Shown: positions 51,394-58,795, numbered from the stretch's first letter. The stretch: 64,000 nucleotides of DNA from Dermacoccus nishinomiyaensis (GCF_900447535.1 NZ_UFXX01000001.1:1-64000), one strand, 5' to 3'. Numbers and translations: made by a program. The notes: generated from the letters alone by a model not told the origin.

Positions 51394-52212
51394 TCAGATT
51401 TCAGGGATGGAATCGATGACCTGGTGGAGCAGGTCGCTTGCTCGGAGAAGGTCGCTGCGGTTCGCTGTGGCGACCTTTTCCGCGTTCTGGGGGAATCGGT
51501 CGTCTTGGGTGAGGCGTCCGAGTCGTTCGGTGACCTTTGTGAGGTCGTAGGTTGCGCGCCAGAATGCGTCGGGTAGGGGCGCGCGGCGCGGCGTCTGCGG
51601 TTCGGGGCGCGTGTACTGCTTGCCGTTGGGGCTGGAAGCCGAGTGGGCTGGGGGCGAGTCTGCGTCCGGCGTATCGAACCCGGCGTCCGCGAGCGCGGTG
51701 TCGAGGTCGGCCTGGTCGGTGACGTAGTCGGCGGCCTGGTCGGTGACGTAGTCGGCGGCTGGGGTGGGCCGTGTCGCGGGGCGCTCGCGTCCATCGGCGG
51801 AGAGGCGACTGTCCAACTTGGACAGTTCACCCATTTCCTCGAGCGTCGACCGCAGGTTGCCCACCGTCGTCGGGCTCGCGCCGACGCGTTCGGCGTGCTG
51901 CCGGTCGGAGAGCTGCGGGTCAGCCATCAGTGACTTCGCGATGACTTCGCGCTTCTGCTCGCGGTTGAGGTGGCGCCGGTCGAGGTTGAGGCTGCAGGCG
52001 AGGGTGCGCTTGCCCGTCTCGTCGAGGTCGCGTGCCGTGTTGCGAGGGCACGGCAGACCGAGGCGGTCGGCGATCTCCTTGCGGTGGTGCCCGTCGATGA
52101 CCGAGCCGTTCTCGTCGACAACGATCGGCACCTGAATGCCGTGCTCGCGGATCGACTTCTCGAGCGACGTGTATTCGTCGTCCGAGAGGCGGGGGAGGAA
52201 CTGGTACAGCAT
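51394..52212 (-). CDS. ParB-like nuclease-domain protein
   Basis: 272 residues. VIDGHHRKEIADRLGL (38-53) is the ParB N-terminal motif, and DRQHAERVGASPTTVGNLR (about 102-120) is a KorB/ParB-type HTH. A perfect AADYVTDQ duplication lies in the linker (about 151-167). It heads the leftward early operon, so it may regulate or partition rather than cut. GGTGACG upstream. Confidence 0.8.
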   Translation of the reverse strand: MLYQFLPRLSDDEYTSLEKSIREHGIQVPIVVDENGSVIDGHHRKEIADRLGLPCPRNTARDLDETGKRTLACSLNLDRRHLNREQKREVIAKSLMADPQLSDRQHAERVGASPTTVGNLRSTLEEMGELSKLDSRLSADGRERPATRPTPAADYVTDQAADYVTDQADLDTALADAGFDTPDADSPPAHSASSPNGKQYTRPEPQTPRRAPLPDAFWRATYDLTKVTERLGRLTQDDRFPQNAEKVATANRSDLLRASDLLHQVIDSIPEI

Positions 52213-52240
52213 CAGGCGTCACCGCCCGGTGTTGCGTCGC

Positions 52241-52297
52241 GGGAGCCGCCCGAAGCGGCTCCCGCTCCGCTACCTTCAGGAGTTCCACCACCTGAAG
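52241..52297. promoter_or_regulatory. Hairpin and inverted repeat between divergent genes
   Basis: GGGAGCCGC/GCGGCTCCC hairpin at 52241-52263 and a CTTCAGG...CCTGAAG inverted repeat (10-base spacer) at 52274-52297. Early leftward and local rightward promoters must lie here, but no clear -10/-35 stands out. These elements are candidate operators. Confidence 0.5.
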
Positions 52298-52313
52298 AAA
52301 TGGAGGAGCCCTT

Positions 52314-52577
52314 ATGGCTCGCATGCAGTTCCTTACCCCCGGCGGCCCCGTCGTCCTGAACTTCAAAACCGACGCGGAACTCGCCGACATGCTTGTCCAG
52401 ACCAGGACGCAGTTCGCCGAAGACGGGGAGGCGAACTTCGGATGGGCGAACGAAGGGGGGGATGGCGTGACCTACTTCTTGATCCCGAGCAGTACGGCGT
52501 TGATGTTCGAGTTCGACGGTGATGTCCCAGATGACCTTCGCGACCGCATTGAGAAGGCGCGCTCGGCAGCGAGGTAG
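52314..52577 (+). CDS. 87-residue hypothetical protein
   Basis: Compact alpha/beta protein with a strand-rich start (MQFLTPGGPVVLNF) and a C-terminal basic helix. GGAGG precedes the ATG. It is the only rightward gene here, convergent with cro. Function unknown; expression in the lysogen is possible. Confidence 0.75.
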   Translation: MARMQFLTPGGPVVLNFKTDAELADMLVQTRTQFAEDGEANFGWANEGGDGVTYFLIPSSTALMFEFDGDVPDDLRDRIEKARSAAR

Positions 52578-52588
52578 TAGTCGTCCGG

Positions 52589-52630
52589 TGACCGCCCGGT
52601 CCTGGCCGTCGCGCTGGGGCTGGGCGGTCA
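52589..52630. terminator. Bidirectional terminator between convergent genes
   Basis: TGACCGCCC/GGGCGGTCA arms; the right arm overlaps the cro stop codon. Confidence 0.5.
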
Positions 52631-52870
52631 TGCCGCTGCCATTTCGTCGAGACTCTTCGCATATGCGATAAAGGCAAACGCGTCTTTGAAGCCGAGGGCC
52701 TGCGCCATCGAGTCCATGTGGTCGGTGTCGAGGCGACGGCGGCCGGCGAGACGGTTGGAGAGGGTGGCCTGGCTGATGCCGAGCTTGGCTGCGAACTCTC
52801 CCTTGCTGAGTCCGATCTGTTCGAGGCGGACATTGACTGCCCGGGCAAACATCATCCGTGTTGTTTCCAT
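52628..52870 (-). CDS. Cro-like HTH repressor
   Basis: 80 residues from the ATG at 52870. LSKGEFAAKLGISQATLSNRLAGRRRLD is a clear XRE/Cro HTH. The longer upstream start would lie inside the promoter. Leaderless start is inferred from TACTGT six bases upstream and no ribosome site. A second CGCATATGCG palindrome lies inside the gene at 52658-52667. Divergent from the cI-like gene, so it is probably the lytic-side repressor. Confidence 0.78.
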   Translation of the reverse strand: METTRMMFARAVNVRLEQIGLSKGEFAAKLGISQATLSNRLAGRRRLDTDHMDSMAQALGFKDAFAFIAYAKSLDEMAAA

Positions 52871-52947
52871 GGCATGACAGTAACGCATATGCGATGACGG
52901 AGCAACGTGCGCGATAAAAAACGTCGTGATGGTGCTACTCTTATCGC
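52871..52947. promoter_or_regulatory. Divergent immunity promoters and operators
   Basis: Leftward promoter: -35 TTGCTC (52900-52905), 17-base spacer, -10 TACTGT (52877-52882). The spacer holds the palindrome CGCATATGCG (52884-52893). Rightward promoter: -10 TACTCT (52936-52941) with no good -35. Related half sites (ATCGC types) lie at 52907-52917 and 52941-52949. Both -10 elements are exactly six bases from their start codons, so both messages should be leaderless. CI and Cro are the expected binders. Confidence 0.72.
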
Positions 52948-53343
52948 ATGGTGAAAAACGAGCAGATGCGCGCGCAGGGCCAGTTCTCCAGGCAGATCAG
53001 CCGCTTCATCGCGGGGATGCTGCGGGAGCGCGACGTGAAGCAGCGCGAAGTGGCCGAGCGGCTGGAGCGCACTCAGGCGTACGTGTCCGAGCGCGTCAAC
53101 GGTAAGCGTTCATGGACGCTTGACGAGCTGGACAGCATCTCAAGCCTCCTGGGCTTCACGTCCGGCCTGAGCATGCTGGAGGAGGTGGCGGAGCGCGCAC
53201 GCCTCACGCGGCAGCGCACCGACGAGCTCGCCGCTCGCCGCGACAAGGCGGGGTTGTCGGTGCCGCCTCGTAACCTCAGGGCCGTTGCCGACTCGAACGT
53301 CGGCGCAGACGAAGAGGTCGAGGGACGCCAGGAGGAACCGTGA
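52948..53343 (+). CDS. CI-like phage repressor
   Basis: 131 residues. The HTH spans about 30-65 (VKQREVAERLERTQAYVSERVNGKRSW) and a helical C-terminal part follows without the LexA-type autocleavage fold. It would hold the prophage silent. Induction is probably through the protease encoded next, which overlaps it by GTGA. Confidence 0.85.
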   Translation: MVKNEQMRAQGQFSRQISRFIAGMLRERDVKQREVAERLERTQAYVSERVNGKRSWTLDELDSISSLLGFTSGLSMLEEVAERARLTRQRTDELAARRDKAGLSVPPRNLRAVADSNVGADEEVEGRQEEP

Positions 53344-53717
53344 TCGAGATCGCCGAGTTGGTGCTGCTTGCCGAGGCGATGGGGGTACACGTCGAGTGGG
53401 GGCGCGACCTGCCGGTGCCGGCCGAGTATGACCACGCGCGGCGCGTCATCCGCATGGCCGACGGGCGCGGCGACTGTGTCACGCGATGCAGCCTCGCGCA
53501 CGAGCTCGGGCACGCCGCGCTCCACCATGAGCCGGACGATGACTACCTGGCGCAGGAGCGCAGCGCGAACATGTACGCGGCGAAGCTACTGATCAGCGAG
53601 GACGCCTACCGTCGCGCCGAGCGCATCGTCGGTCACGACCCGCGCGCCTTGGCGAAGGAACTCGACGTCACGCTCGTCATGGTCGTCGCGTGGAGGATGT
53701 GCCACAAGGCCGCATGA
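53340..53717 (+). CDS. ImmA/IrrE-type metallopeptidase
   Basis: 125 residues with a GTG start. HELGHAALHH (about 59-68) is the zinc-binding HExxH motif, and a downstream E in AQERSANMYAAKLL is the third-ligand pattern of this family. In ICEBs1 and related elements, ImmA cuts the repressor encoded beside it when DNA is damaged. The operon order here is the same. Confidence 0.88.
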   Translation: MIEIAELVLLAEAMGVHVEWGRDLPVPAEYDHARRVIRMADGRGDCVTRCSLAHELGHAALHHEPDDDYLAQERSANMYAAKLLISEDAYRRAERIVGHDPRALAKELDVTLVMVVAWRMCHKAA

Positions 53718-53745
53718 CGTTGCGATAGGGACATGGAGACACGAA

Positions 53746-53774
53746 AGCGCCCCCACCGAGATGGCGGGGGCGCT
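53746..53774. terminator. Bidirectional terminator
   Basis: AGCGCCCCC/GGGGGCGCT stem extended by CC/GG, between convergent genes. Confidence 0.75.
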
Positions 53775-53786
53775 GATGATTGGCGG

Positions 53787-54494
53787 TTACTTGCAGGCCG
53801 ACGTCTGTGAAGCGCCGTACGCAGCCTGGGCGGGCGTGAACTTCTCGCCATAGGCCGACGAGAGCTGATCGGTCAGCCCGGCGCACGAGAAGGCCTGCGT
53901 CTTGAGATAGCTCTGGGCGGACTTAACGGCCTGCTCGTTCCAGTCAACGTCCGTCAGCGAGTTGACGGCCTGGGTGGCGACCGACAGTGGGTACTTCTCG
54001 CCGTAGGGTGACGAGAGTTGATCGATCAACCCCTGCTTGGAGAACGCCGAGTAGGCGAGGTAGCTGCGCGCGGACGATATCGCGGAGTCGACTTGTCCGC
54101 CGGCCGCTGGCGTTTCGGCGGTTGTGGCTGGGGTATCGGCGGGGGATTCGCTTGTGGCTTCGTCGGTGGGGCCGTCGCTTGTCGTCGTGTCCGCCGCTTC
54201 GGTTCCTGGCGTGTCGGCGGTGTCGCTGGTCGGGTAGTCGCTCGTGCTCGCGGCTTCGGTGGCGTCGCTCGTTGCGGTTTGCGTTTCCGCCGAATCGTCC
54301 GTCTCGGTGGTTGCGGTGGTGTCGTCCGCAGCATCGGTCGGTGTGTTCGTTGCGCTCGATGGCGTATCACTCGGGGATGCGGCGCCTGACGGTGTCGCGC
54401 TGACGGTGACGGTCTTGGTCGCGTCACTCGATCCGCTCGAGCAGGCGGTGAGGGCGAACAGGGGCAGGGCTGCGAGCGCGGCGAGCTTCTTCAT
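53787..54494 (-). CDS. Ltp-family superinfection-exclusion lipoprotein
   Basis: 235 residues. Lipoprotein signal with lipobox LTAC (C18), a long Thr/Ser/Asp-rich spacer (about 20-135) through the wall, then two Ltp-type helical repeats (about 138-185 and 187-234) with GLxDQLSSxYGEK in each. Ltp of Streptococcus thermophilus phage TP-J34 blocks injection by related phages. TACCCT lies six bases before the ATG and no ribosome site is present, so it is probably leaderless and on in the lysogen. Confidence 0.85.
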   Translation of the reverse strand: MKKLAALAALPLFALTACSSGSSDATKTVTVSATPSGAASPSDTPSSATNTPTDAADDTTATTETDDSAETQTATSDATEAASTSDYPTSDTADTPGTEAADTTTSDGPTDEATSESPADTPATTAETPAAGGQVDSAISSARSYLAYSAFSKQGLIDQLSSPYGEKYPLSVATQAVNSLTDVDWNEQAVKSAQSYLKTQAFSCAGLTDQLSSAYGEKFTPAQAAYGASQTSACK

Positions 54495-54529
54495 GTGCTC
54501 AGGGTAGGGCCTCCGCGAGCCCCGGAAAG

Positions 54530-54565
54530 CGAAAACCCCCGGCCAAGTTGGCTCGGGGGTTTTCG
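54530..54565 (-). terminator. Intrinsic terminator
   Basis: CGAAAACCCCCG/CGGGGGTTTTCG with an inner GCC/GGC pairing; ends the orphan two-gene operon. Confidence 0.8.
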
Positions 54566-54573
54566 TGTGGCTG

Positions 54574-55005
54574 TCACGCCATCGACATCGCGTACTCGCG
54601 TACGCCTACGCGGCGTCGCATGTGGGCTGGGATGGCGCGCTGGGCGCGAACTGACATCTCCAGCGCCTCGAAGACCATTCCGATCGGGCTGTCGTCGTGG
54701 ATCTCCGAGCCGCGCACCTGCACGGGGCGGTCGATGCCGTCGTAAGAGGACAGCATGGACTCCAGTTCGTCCCCCTTGCGCATGAGGATGACAGTGTGGA
54801 TCTGACCCAGCATGTAGTAGTGGTGGAGGATCTCGCGAACTTCGCGTGCCGGGGTTTCGTACTCGACGGCGATGATGGGGTCGCCTGCGTCCATGCGCTC
54901 TTCGACGAAGTCCGTCAGGGCTGGCGATCCGAAGGCGAGGGCGTCGGCGACGGCGCGGGCTGTCGCGCGGCGTTCTTCGGTCAGAGTTGTTCGTTCAGTA
55001 GCCAC
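54574..55005 (-). CDS. Orphan operon second protein
   Basis: 143 residues with a GTG start behind AGAGGTGGG. Helical N-terminus (about 5-35), central mixed region, Arg-rich C-terminus (RAQRAIPAHMRRRVGVREYA). It overlaps the upstream gene by 11 bases. No family recognised. With its partner it sits in lysogen-expressed DNA, where phage defence or toxin-antitoxin genes are common. Confidence 0.72.
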   Translation of the reverse strand: MATERTTLTEERRATARAVADALAFGSPALTDFVEERMDAGDPIIAVEYETPAREVREILHHYYMLGQIHTVILMRKGDELESMLSSYDGIDRPVQVRGSEIHDDSPIGMVFEALEMSVRAQRAIPAHMRRRVGVREYAMSMA

Positions 55006-55429
55006 GTTCCCACCTCTCTTGGTGCCAATCCCATTTGTCGAGCATGTGCTCTTGGGAGACCTTGAGTTCTTCTTGCATCGTAGTCCACGCCGTCGACTGC
55101 TCAAGCTCTTTGATGTTGACGTAGCACTGCGGGTTGCCGTTCTTGAAGAACTGGTGTTCGTGGATGTGATGGTGACAGCAATCGATCCGGGCGATGTCCT
55201 TCACCTTGGCGCCAGTGTCGTCGCCTTCGCAGTGCTGGTTGATGGCGTAGTCCACCAGTCGGCCGTTGTAGCGCCAGATACGGATGGTGATCTCCCAGCC
55301 CAGGCCGTAGTTGACCTTCCTGTCCTGGCCAGGGTCGGCAGTCGGGGGGCGTCGGTATGGCTTCGGTTCTGGGGTCCCGTCCATCTTGACGAGGCCCCGG
55401 TTGCGGCCTGACTTCCCTGGCTTCTGCAC
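54995..55429 (-). CDS. Orphan operon first protein
   Basis: 144 residues from GTG at 55429. A basic Pro-rich start, a strand-rich middle and CCHHHIHEHQF (about 83-93), then a Trp-rich helical end (WTTMQEEL...KWDWHQERWERGY). The His-cluster pattern recalls the small DUF7718-like phage proteins, a weak match. TAGAGT six bases upstream suggests leaderless translation. Function unknown. Confidence 0.68.
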   Translation of the reverse strand: MQKPGKSGRNRGLVKMDGTPEPKPYRRPPTADPGQDRKVNYGLGWEITIRIWRYNGRLVDYAINQHCEGDDTGAKVKDIARIDCCHHHIHEHQFFKNGNPQCYVNIKELEQSTAWTTMQEELKVSQEHMLDKWDWHQERWERGY

Positions 55430-55495
55430 CAAACCACTCTACGTCCCTGCAGTACGATTCTCTGCATAACGCCGCATAGCGTTCCGCGTAAAGAC

Positions 55496-55607
55496 CAACA
55501 GATAGACAACAGCGGTACGCTACAGGCGTAGTTGGTGAGGCGAATTCCGTTGTCTCGCAACGTAAGGGGCGGTAGCTCAGCTGGTCAGAGCAGGGGACTC
55601 ATAATCC
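55496..55607. other. attR: phage-chromosome junction
   Basis: Identical to the left arm and core of attP: arm repeat 55496-55513, inverted-site 55544-55562 and core 55566-55607. Right of 55607 the sequence completes tRNA-Met instead of the phage right arm. Confidence 0.88.
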
Positions 55608-55639
55608 CTGGGTCGCGGGTTCAAGCCCCGCCCGCCCTA
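55566..55639 (+). tRNA. tRNA-Met (CAU), elongator type, rebuilt at attR
   Basis: 74 bases. Acceptor GGGGCGG/CCGCCCT with a G-U first pair, D stem GCTC/GAGC, anticodon loop CTCATAA, T stem GCGGG/CCCGC, discriminator A, no encoded CCA. The paired 1-72 bases and the anticodon stem exclude initiator tRNA. tRNA-Ile2 with the same anticodon cannot be fully excluded. Bases up to 55607 and everything upstream are phage DNA, so the present promoter is phage-borne. Confidence 0.9.
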
Positions 55640-55746
55640 CTCGGACGTCGTCACGCCGTCACGCCGAGGACGTCGTCATCTCGAGGCGAGCCGCCTTCTC
55701 GCAGGGCGTATGTCGGCGGCCGTCGGTGCGCGAGGGCGCGCCTCGC

Positions 55747-55752
55747 TACGAT
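55747..55752 (+). promoter_or_regulatory. -10 element of the channel gene
   Basis: TACGAT six bases before the ATG at 55759; a leaderless transcript is likely. Confidence 0.5.
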
Positions 55753-55758
55753 GGGCGC

Positions 55759-56574
55759 ATGAGCAACGCGCCGTGGGTGAGCACCGGCCCGGCATCATCC
55801 GGTGAAGGCGCGCGGGAGAAGTGGCAGGAGACGACGCGCGTCCCTCTCGGCATCCTGGCGCTCGTCTTCATCGCCTCGTATGCCGCACCCATTCTCCGGC
55901 CGAGCCTGCCGACCGATGTCATCCTGACGTTCCATGCACTCAACGTCATCACCTACCTCGCGTTCGTCGGTGACTACTTCGCGCGCCTCCACCTCTCCCG
56001 CGACCGTCGCGGCTTCCTGCGCCACTCCGGGCTTGACGTGCTCGTCCTCGTCCTGCCCGCGCTGCAACCGCTGCGCACGATGCAGCTCATCGCCCTGCTG
56101 CGGCTGCTCGACAAGCGCCTCGGACGCACCCTGCGCGGCCGCATCGTCGCCTACCTCGGGTTCGCGACGCTGACGGTGCTGTTGCTCGGCGCACTCGCCG
56201 TCCTCGACGCCGAACGCAAGGCGCCGGGCGCCAACATCCACACCTTCGGCGACGCCCTGTGGTGGGCGACGACGACGATCACGACGGTCGGCTACGGCGA
56301 GCACCACCCCGTGACACCGAGCGGACGTGTCGTCGCCGCCTGCCTCATGTTCAGCGGCATCGCGCTGTTCAGTGTCGTCACGGGTTCGGTGGCGTCATGG
56401 ATCCTCGATCGCGTCCGCGAGGAGGACGGCGAGGTCGCCGCCGACGACCGCATGCGCGACGAGGTCGAAGCACTCACCCATGAGATCCGAGCCCTGCGCG
56501 CCGACGTCGCGGAACTACGGGGCCGGACGGCGTCGCACCGGGCCGCAGCGCCCGAGAGCGACGACATCCTCTGA
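55759..56574 (+). CDS. Voltage-gated-type potassium channel
   Basis: 271 residues. Membrane spans at about 28-45, 53-72, 92-112 and 131-155; pore helix and selectivity filter TTITTVGYGE (about 175-184), then the inner helix (about 193-218). An Arg-containing helix (LLRLLDKRLGR) resembles a voltage-sensor S4. The C-terminus is a coiled-coil-like tail. Chromosomal gene next to the attachment site. Start at 55759 by the -10 spacing; an in-frame upstream start exists. Confidence 0.88.
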   Translation: MSNAPWVSTGPASSGEGAREKWQETTRVPLGILALVFIASYAAPILRPSLPTDVILTFHALNVITYLAFVGDYFARLHLSRDRRGFLRHSGLDVLVLVLPALQPLRTMQLIALLRLLDKRLGRTLRGRIVAYLGFATLTVLLLGALAVLDAERKAPGANIHTFGDALWWATTTITTVGYGEHHPVTPSGRVVAACLMFSGIALFSVVTGSVASWILDRVREEDGEVAADDRMRDEVEALTHEIRALRADVAELRGRTASHRAAAPESDDIL

Positions 56575-56792
56575 GCGGGCACTGCGAGACAGCTCGCCAG
56601 GACACGCGGGCGTGTCGCTCCCACGGGGTGAGCACCGCATGCGCCAGAGTGACAGGTTGATTCTTCGCCACGCCGCACGGGTGCTGGCCTGCAGCGTCGC
56701 CATCGTGCAGAATGGCGGCACACATCATCGGATTCCTGGGTGTGGCTGAGGTCGTTGGGGAAGACGTCCCTCGCGAACACCAGGAGGTTCGG

Positions 56793-57302
56793 ATGTCGAT
56801 GACTCGCGTCATGACGCGCGGGGTGGTTTTCGTGCACTCCACCCCCGCTGCGCTGTGCCCTCACATCGAGTGGGCGCTCGAGAGCGTCCTCGGCGCCGAC
56901 GTCAACCTCGAGTGGACGCAGCAGCCCGTCGCGCCGGGCCTCGTGCGCAGCGAGTTCAGCTGGAGCGGCGAACCAGGCAGCGGCGCAAAGCTCGCGAGCG
57001 CGCTGCGCGGCTGGGATCACGTGCGCTACGAAGTCACCGAAGAACCCTCACCCGGCAACGACGGCTCACGCTGGTCGCACACCCCGAACCTCGGCATCCA
57101 CCACACGTGGACGTCGGCGAGCGGCGACGCCGTCGTCAGCGAGGACCGCCTGCGCAGCGCCCTCGTCGCGAGCCAGGGCGACCCTGAGGAGTTCCGGGCC
57201 GAGATGGCCGAGCTGCTCGGCACCGCCTGGGACCAGGAGCTCGAGCCCTTCCGCTACGCCGGCGACGGCGCTCCCGTGCGCTGGCTGCACCGCGTCGGCT
57301 GA
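56793..57302 (+). CDS. DUF3145 family protein
   Basis: 169 residues. Conserved actinobacterial protein of unknown function: VFVHSTPAALCPHIEWALESVLG start and EWTQQP...FSW middle. CAGGAGG precedes the ATG at 56793. In many actinobacteria it lies near the fatty-acid synthesis operon, as here. The 218 bases before it hold no other credible gene. Confidence 0.88.
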   Translation: MSMTRVMTRGVVFVHSTPAALCPHIEWALESVLGADVNLEWTQQPVAPGLVRSEFSWSGEPGSGAKLASALRGWDHVRYEVTEEPSPGNDGSRWSHTPNLGIHHTWTSASGDAVVSEDRLRSALVASQGDPEEFRAEMAELLGTAWDQELEPFRYAGDGAPVRWLHRVG

Positions 57303-57316
57303 CGCACCACACACGT

Positions 57317-57355
57317 CGAAGGCCGCTTGCTCTCTGGGGGAGCAAGCGGCCTTCG
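57317..57355. terminator. Strong bidirectional terminator
   Basis: Perfect 16-bp stem CGAAGGCCGCTTGCTC/GAGCAAGCGGCCTTCG with a 7-base loop, between convergent DUF3145 and carboxyltransferase genes. Confidence 0.9.
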
Positions 57356-57376
57356 TCATGCCGGGTGGGCGTCAGA

Positions 57377-58795
57377 TCACAGTGGGATGTTGCCGTGCTG
57401 CCCGCGACGCGCGGGTGCGGCGGCCAGTGCCGAAGCGAGCGCTCCGCGCGTCTCGGCCGGCTCGACGACCTCGTCGACGACACCGATCTCCTGGGCGCGT
57501 TCCAGTCCACCCGCGAGCACGGCATGCTCGGCGGCTAGTTCCTCCTCGACCCGGGGACGCGCGGCCTCGTCGACCTCCGCGAGCCGGCGACGGTGCAGGA
57601 TGCGCACGGCAGCGACGTGACCCATGACGGCGACCTCCGCGCTCGGCCACGCGAACACGCGCGTCGCGCCGAGGGAGCGGCTGTTCATCGCGATGTACGC
57701 GCCGCCGTACGTCTTGCGCGTCACGAGCGTCACGCGCGGCACGACCGCCTCGGCGAACGCGTGCAGCAGCTTCGCGCCGCGGCGCACCACGCCGTCCCAC
57801 TCCTGACCGACGCCAGGCAGGTAGCCGGGGACGTCGACGAGCACGACGAGGGGGATGCCGAACGCGTCGCACATGCGCACGAAACGGGACGTCTTCTCCG
57901 CGGCGGGGGAGTCGAGGCACCCGCCGAGACGCATCGGGTTGTTCGCGATGACGCCGACGGTGCGCCCGCCGAGGCGCCCGAGCGAGGTGACGATGTTGGG
58001 CGCCCACTTCGCGTGCAGCTCGACCTGCTCACCCGCATCGTCGAACAGGTCGTCGACGAGGGGGTGCACGTCGTAGGCGCGCTTCGGGTTCTCGGGGAAC
58101 GTGGCGCCGAGGTCGCGCTCTTCGAGCGATCCGAGGTCGAACTCGCCCTGATTCGCCATGAGCGAGGCGAGCAGACGGCCTCGCTCGAAGGCCTCATCCT
58201 CTGTGGCCGTGACGACGTGGACCACGCCCGAGCGTCGACCGTGCGGTTCGGGCCCGCCGAGGCGTGCGGCGTCGACGTTCTCGCCCGTCACCGAGCGCAC
58301 GACGTCGGGGCCCGTCACGAAGATGCGGCCCTGATCGGCCATGATGACCACGTCCGTCAGCGCCGGCCCGTAGGCGGCACCACCGGCGGCGGCGCCGATG
58401 ACCACGGAGATCTGCGGGATCTTGCCCGACGCCCGCGTCATGATGGCGAACACCTCGCCGACGGCATGCAGGCTGACGACGCCCTCGGCCAGTCGCGCAC
58501 CGCCGGAGTGCCACAGCCCGATGACGGGCAGGTTCTCGGCGAGGGCGATCTCGTAGGCCTCGACGATCGCCTTGCACCCCTCGACACCCATCGCGCCGCC
58601 CTGCACCCGCGCGTCGGAGCAGAACACGACGACGGGCGTGCCGTCGGCGGTGCCGCGAGCGGAGACGAAGCCGGAGCGCTCGACCTCGGCGATGACGTCG
58701 ACGCTGCCGGCGTCGAGGAAGTTCTCGAGGCGGCGATACGGGTCGCGCGGGTCGACGTCGGCCTCGGCCGGCGCGGTGGCGGTGAGGGCGTTCAT
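57377..58795 (-). CDS. Acyl-CoA carboxyltransferase subunit
   Basis: 472 residues, both crotonase-like halves. GGARL and GAAAGGAAYGPAL in the N half and GGAYIAMNS in the C half are the CoA/biotin-site loops of acetyl/propionyl-CoA carboxylase beta subunits. No zinc finger as in E. coli AccD. It transfers carboxyl from biotin to acyl-CoA, making malonyl-CoA for the fatty-acid operon. Overlaps the fabF stop by 4 bases. Confidence 0.9.
   Translation of the reverse strand: MNALTATAPAEADVDPRDPYRRLENFLDAGSVDVIAEVERSGFVSARGTADGTPVVVFCSDARVQGGAMGVEGCKAIVEAYEIALAENLPVIGLWHSGGARLAEGVVSLHAVGEVFAIMTRASGKIPQISVVIGAAAGGAAYGPALTDVVIMADQGRIFVTGPDVVRSVTGENVDAARLGGPEPHGRRSGVVHVVTATEDEAFERGRLLASLMANQGEFDLGSLEERDLGATFPENPKRAYDVHPLVDDLFDDAGEQVELHAKWAPNIVTSLGRLGGRTVGVIANNPMRLGGCLDSPAAEKTSRFVRMCDAFGIPLVVLVDVPGYLPGVGQEWDGVVRRGAKLLHAFAEAVVPRVTLVTRKTYGGAYIAMNSRSLGATRVFAWPSAEVAVMGHVAAVRILHRRRLAEVDEAARPRVEEELAAEHAVLAGGLERAQEIGVVDEVVEPAETRGALASALAAAPARRGQHGNIPL

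Larger units (their letters stand above)
14184..55607. mobile_element. Prophage copy B, complete 41.4-kb temperate phage
   Basis: Bounded by the attP core (ending 14183) on the left and by the same core inside tRNA-Met (ending 55607) on the right. It carries integrase, a full head-tail-lysis set, early recombination and replication genes and a lysogeny module. HK97-type capsid, terminase, a long tape measure and no sheath or baseplate genes indicate a siphovirus morphology. Every structural gene has an open frame except the tail fibre, which has a homopolymer frame break near 18911. Confidence 0.92.
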
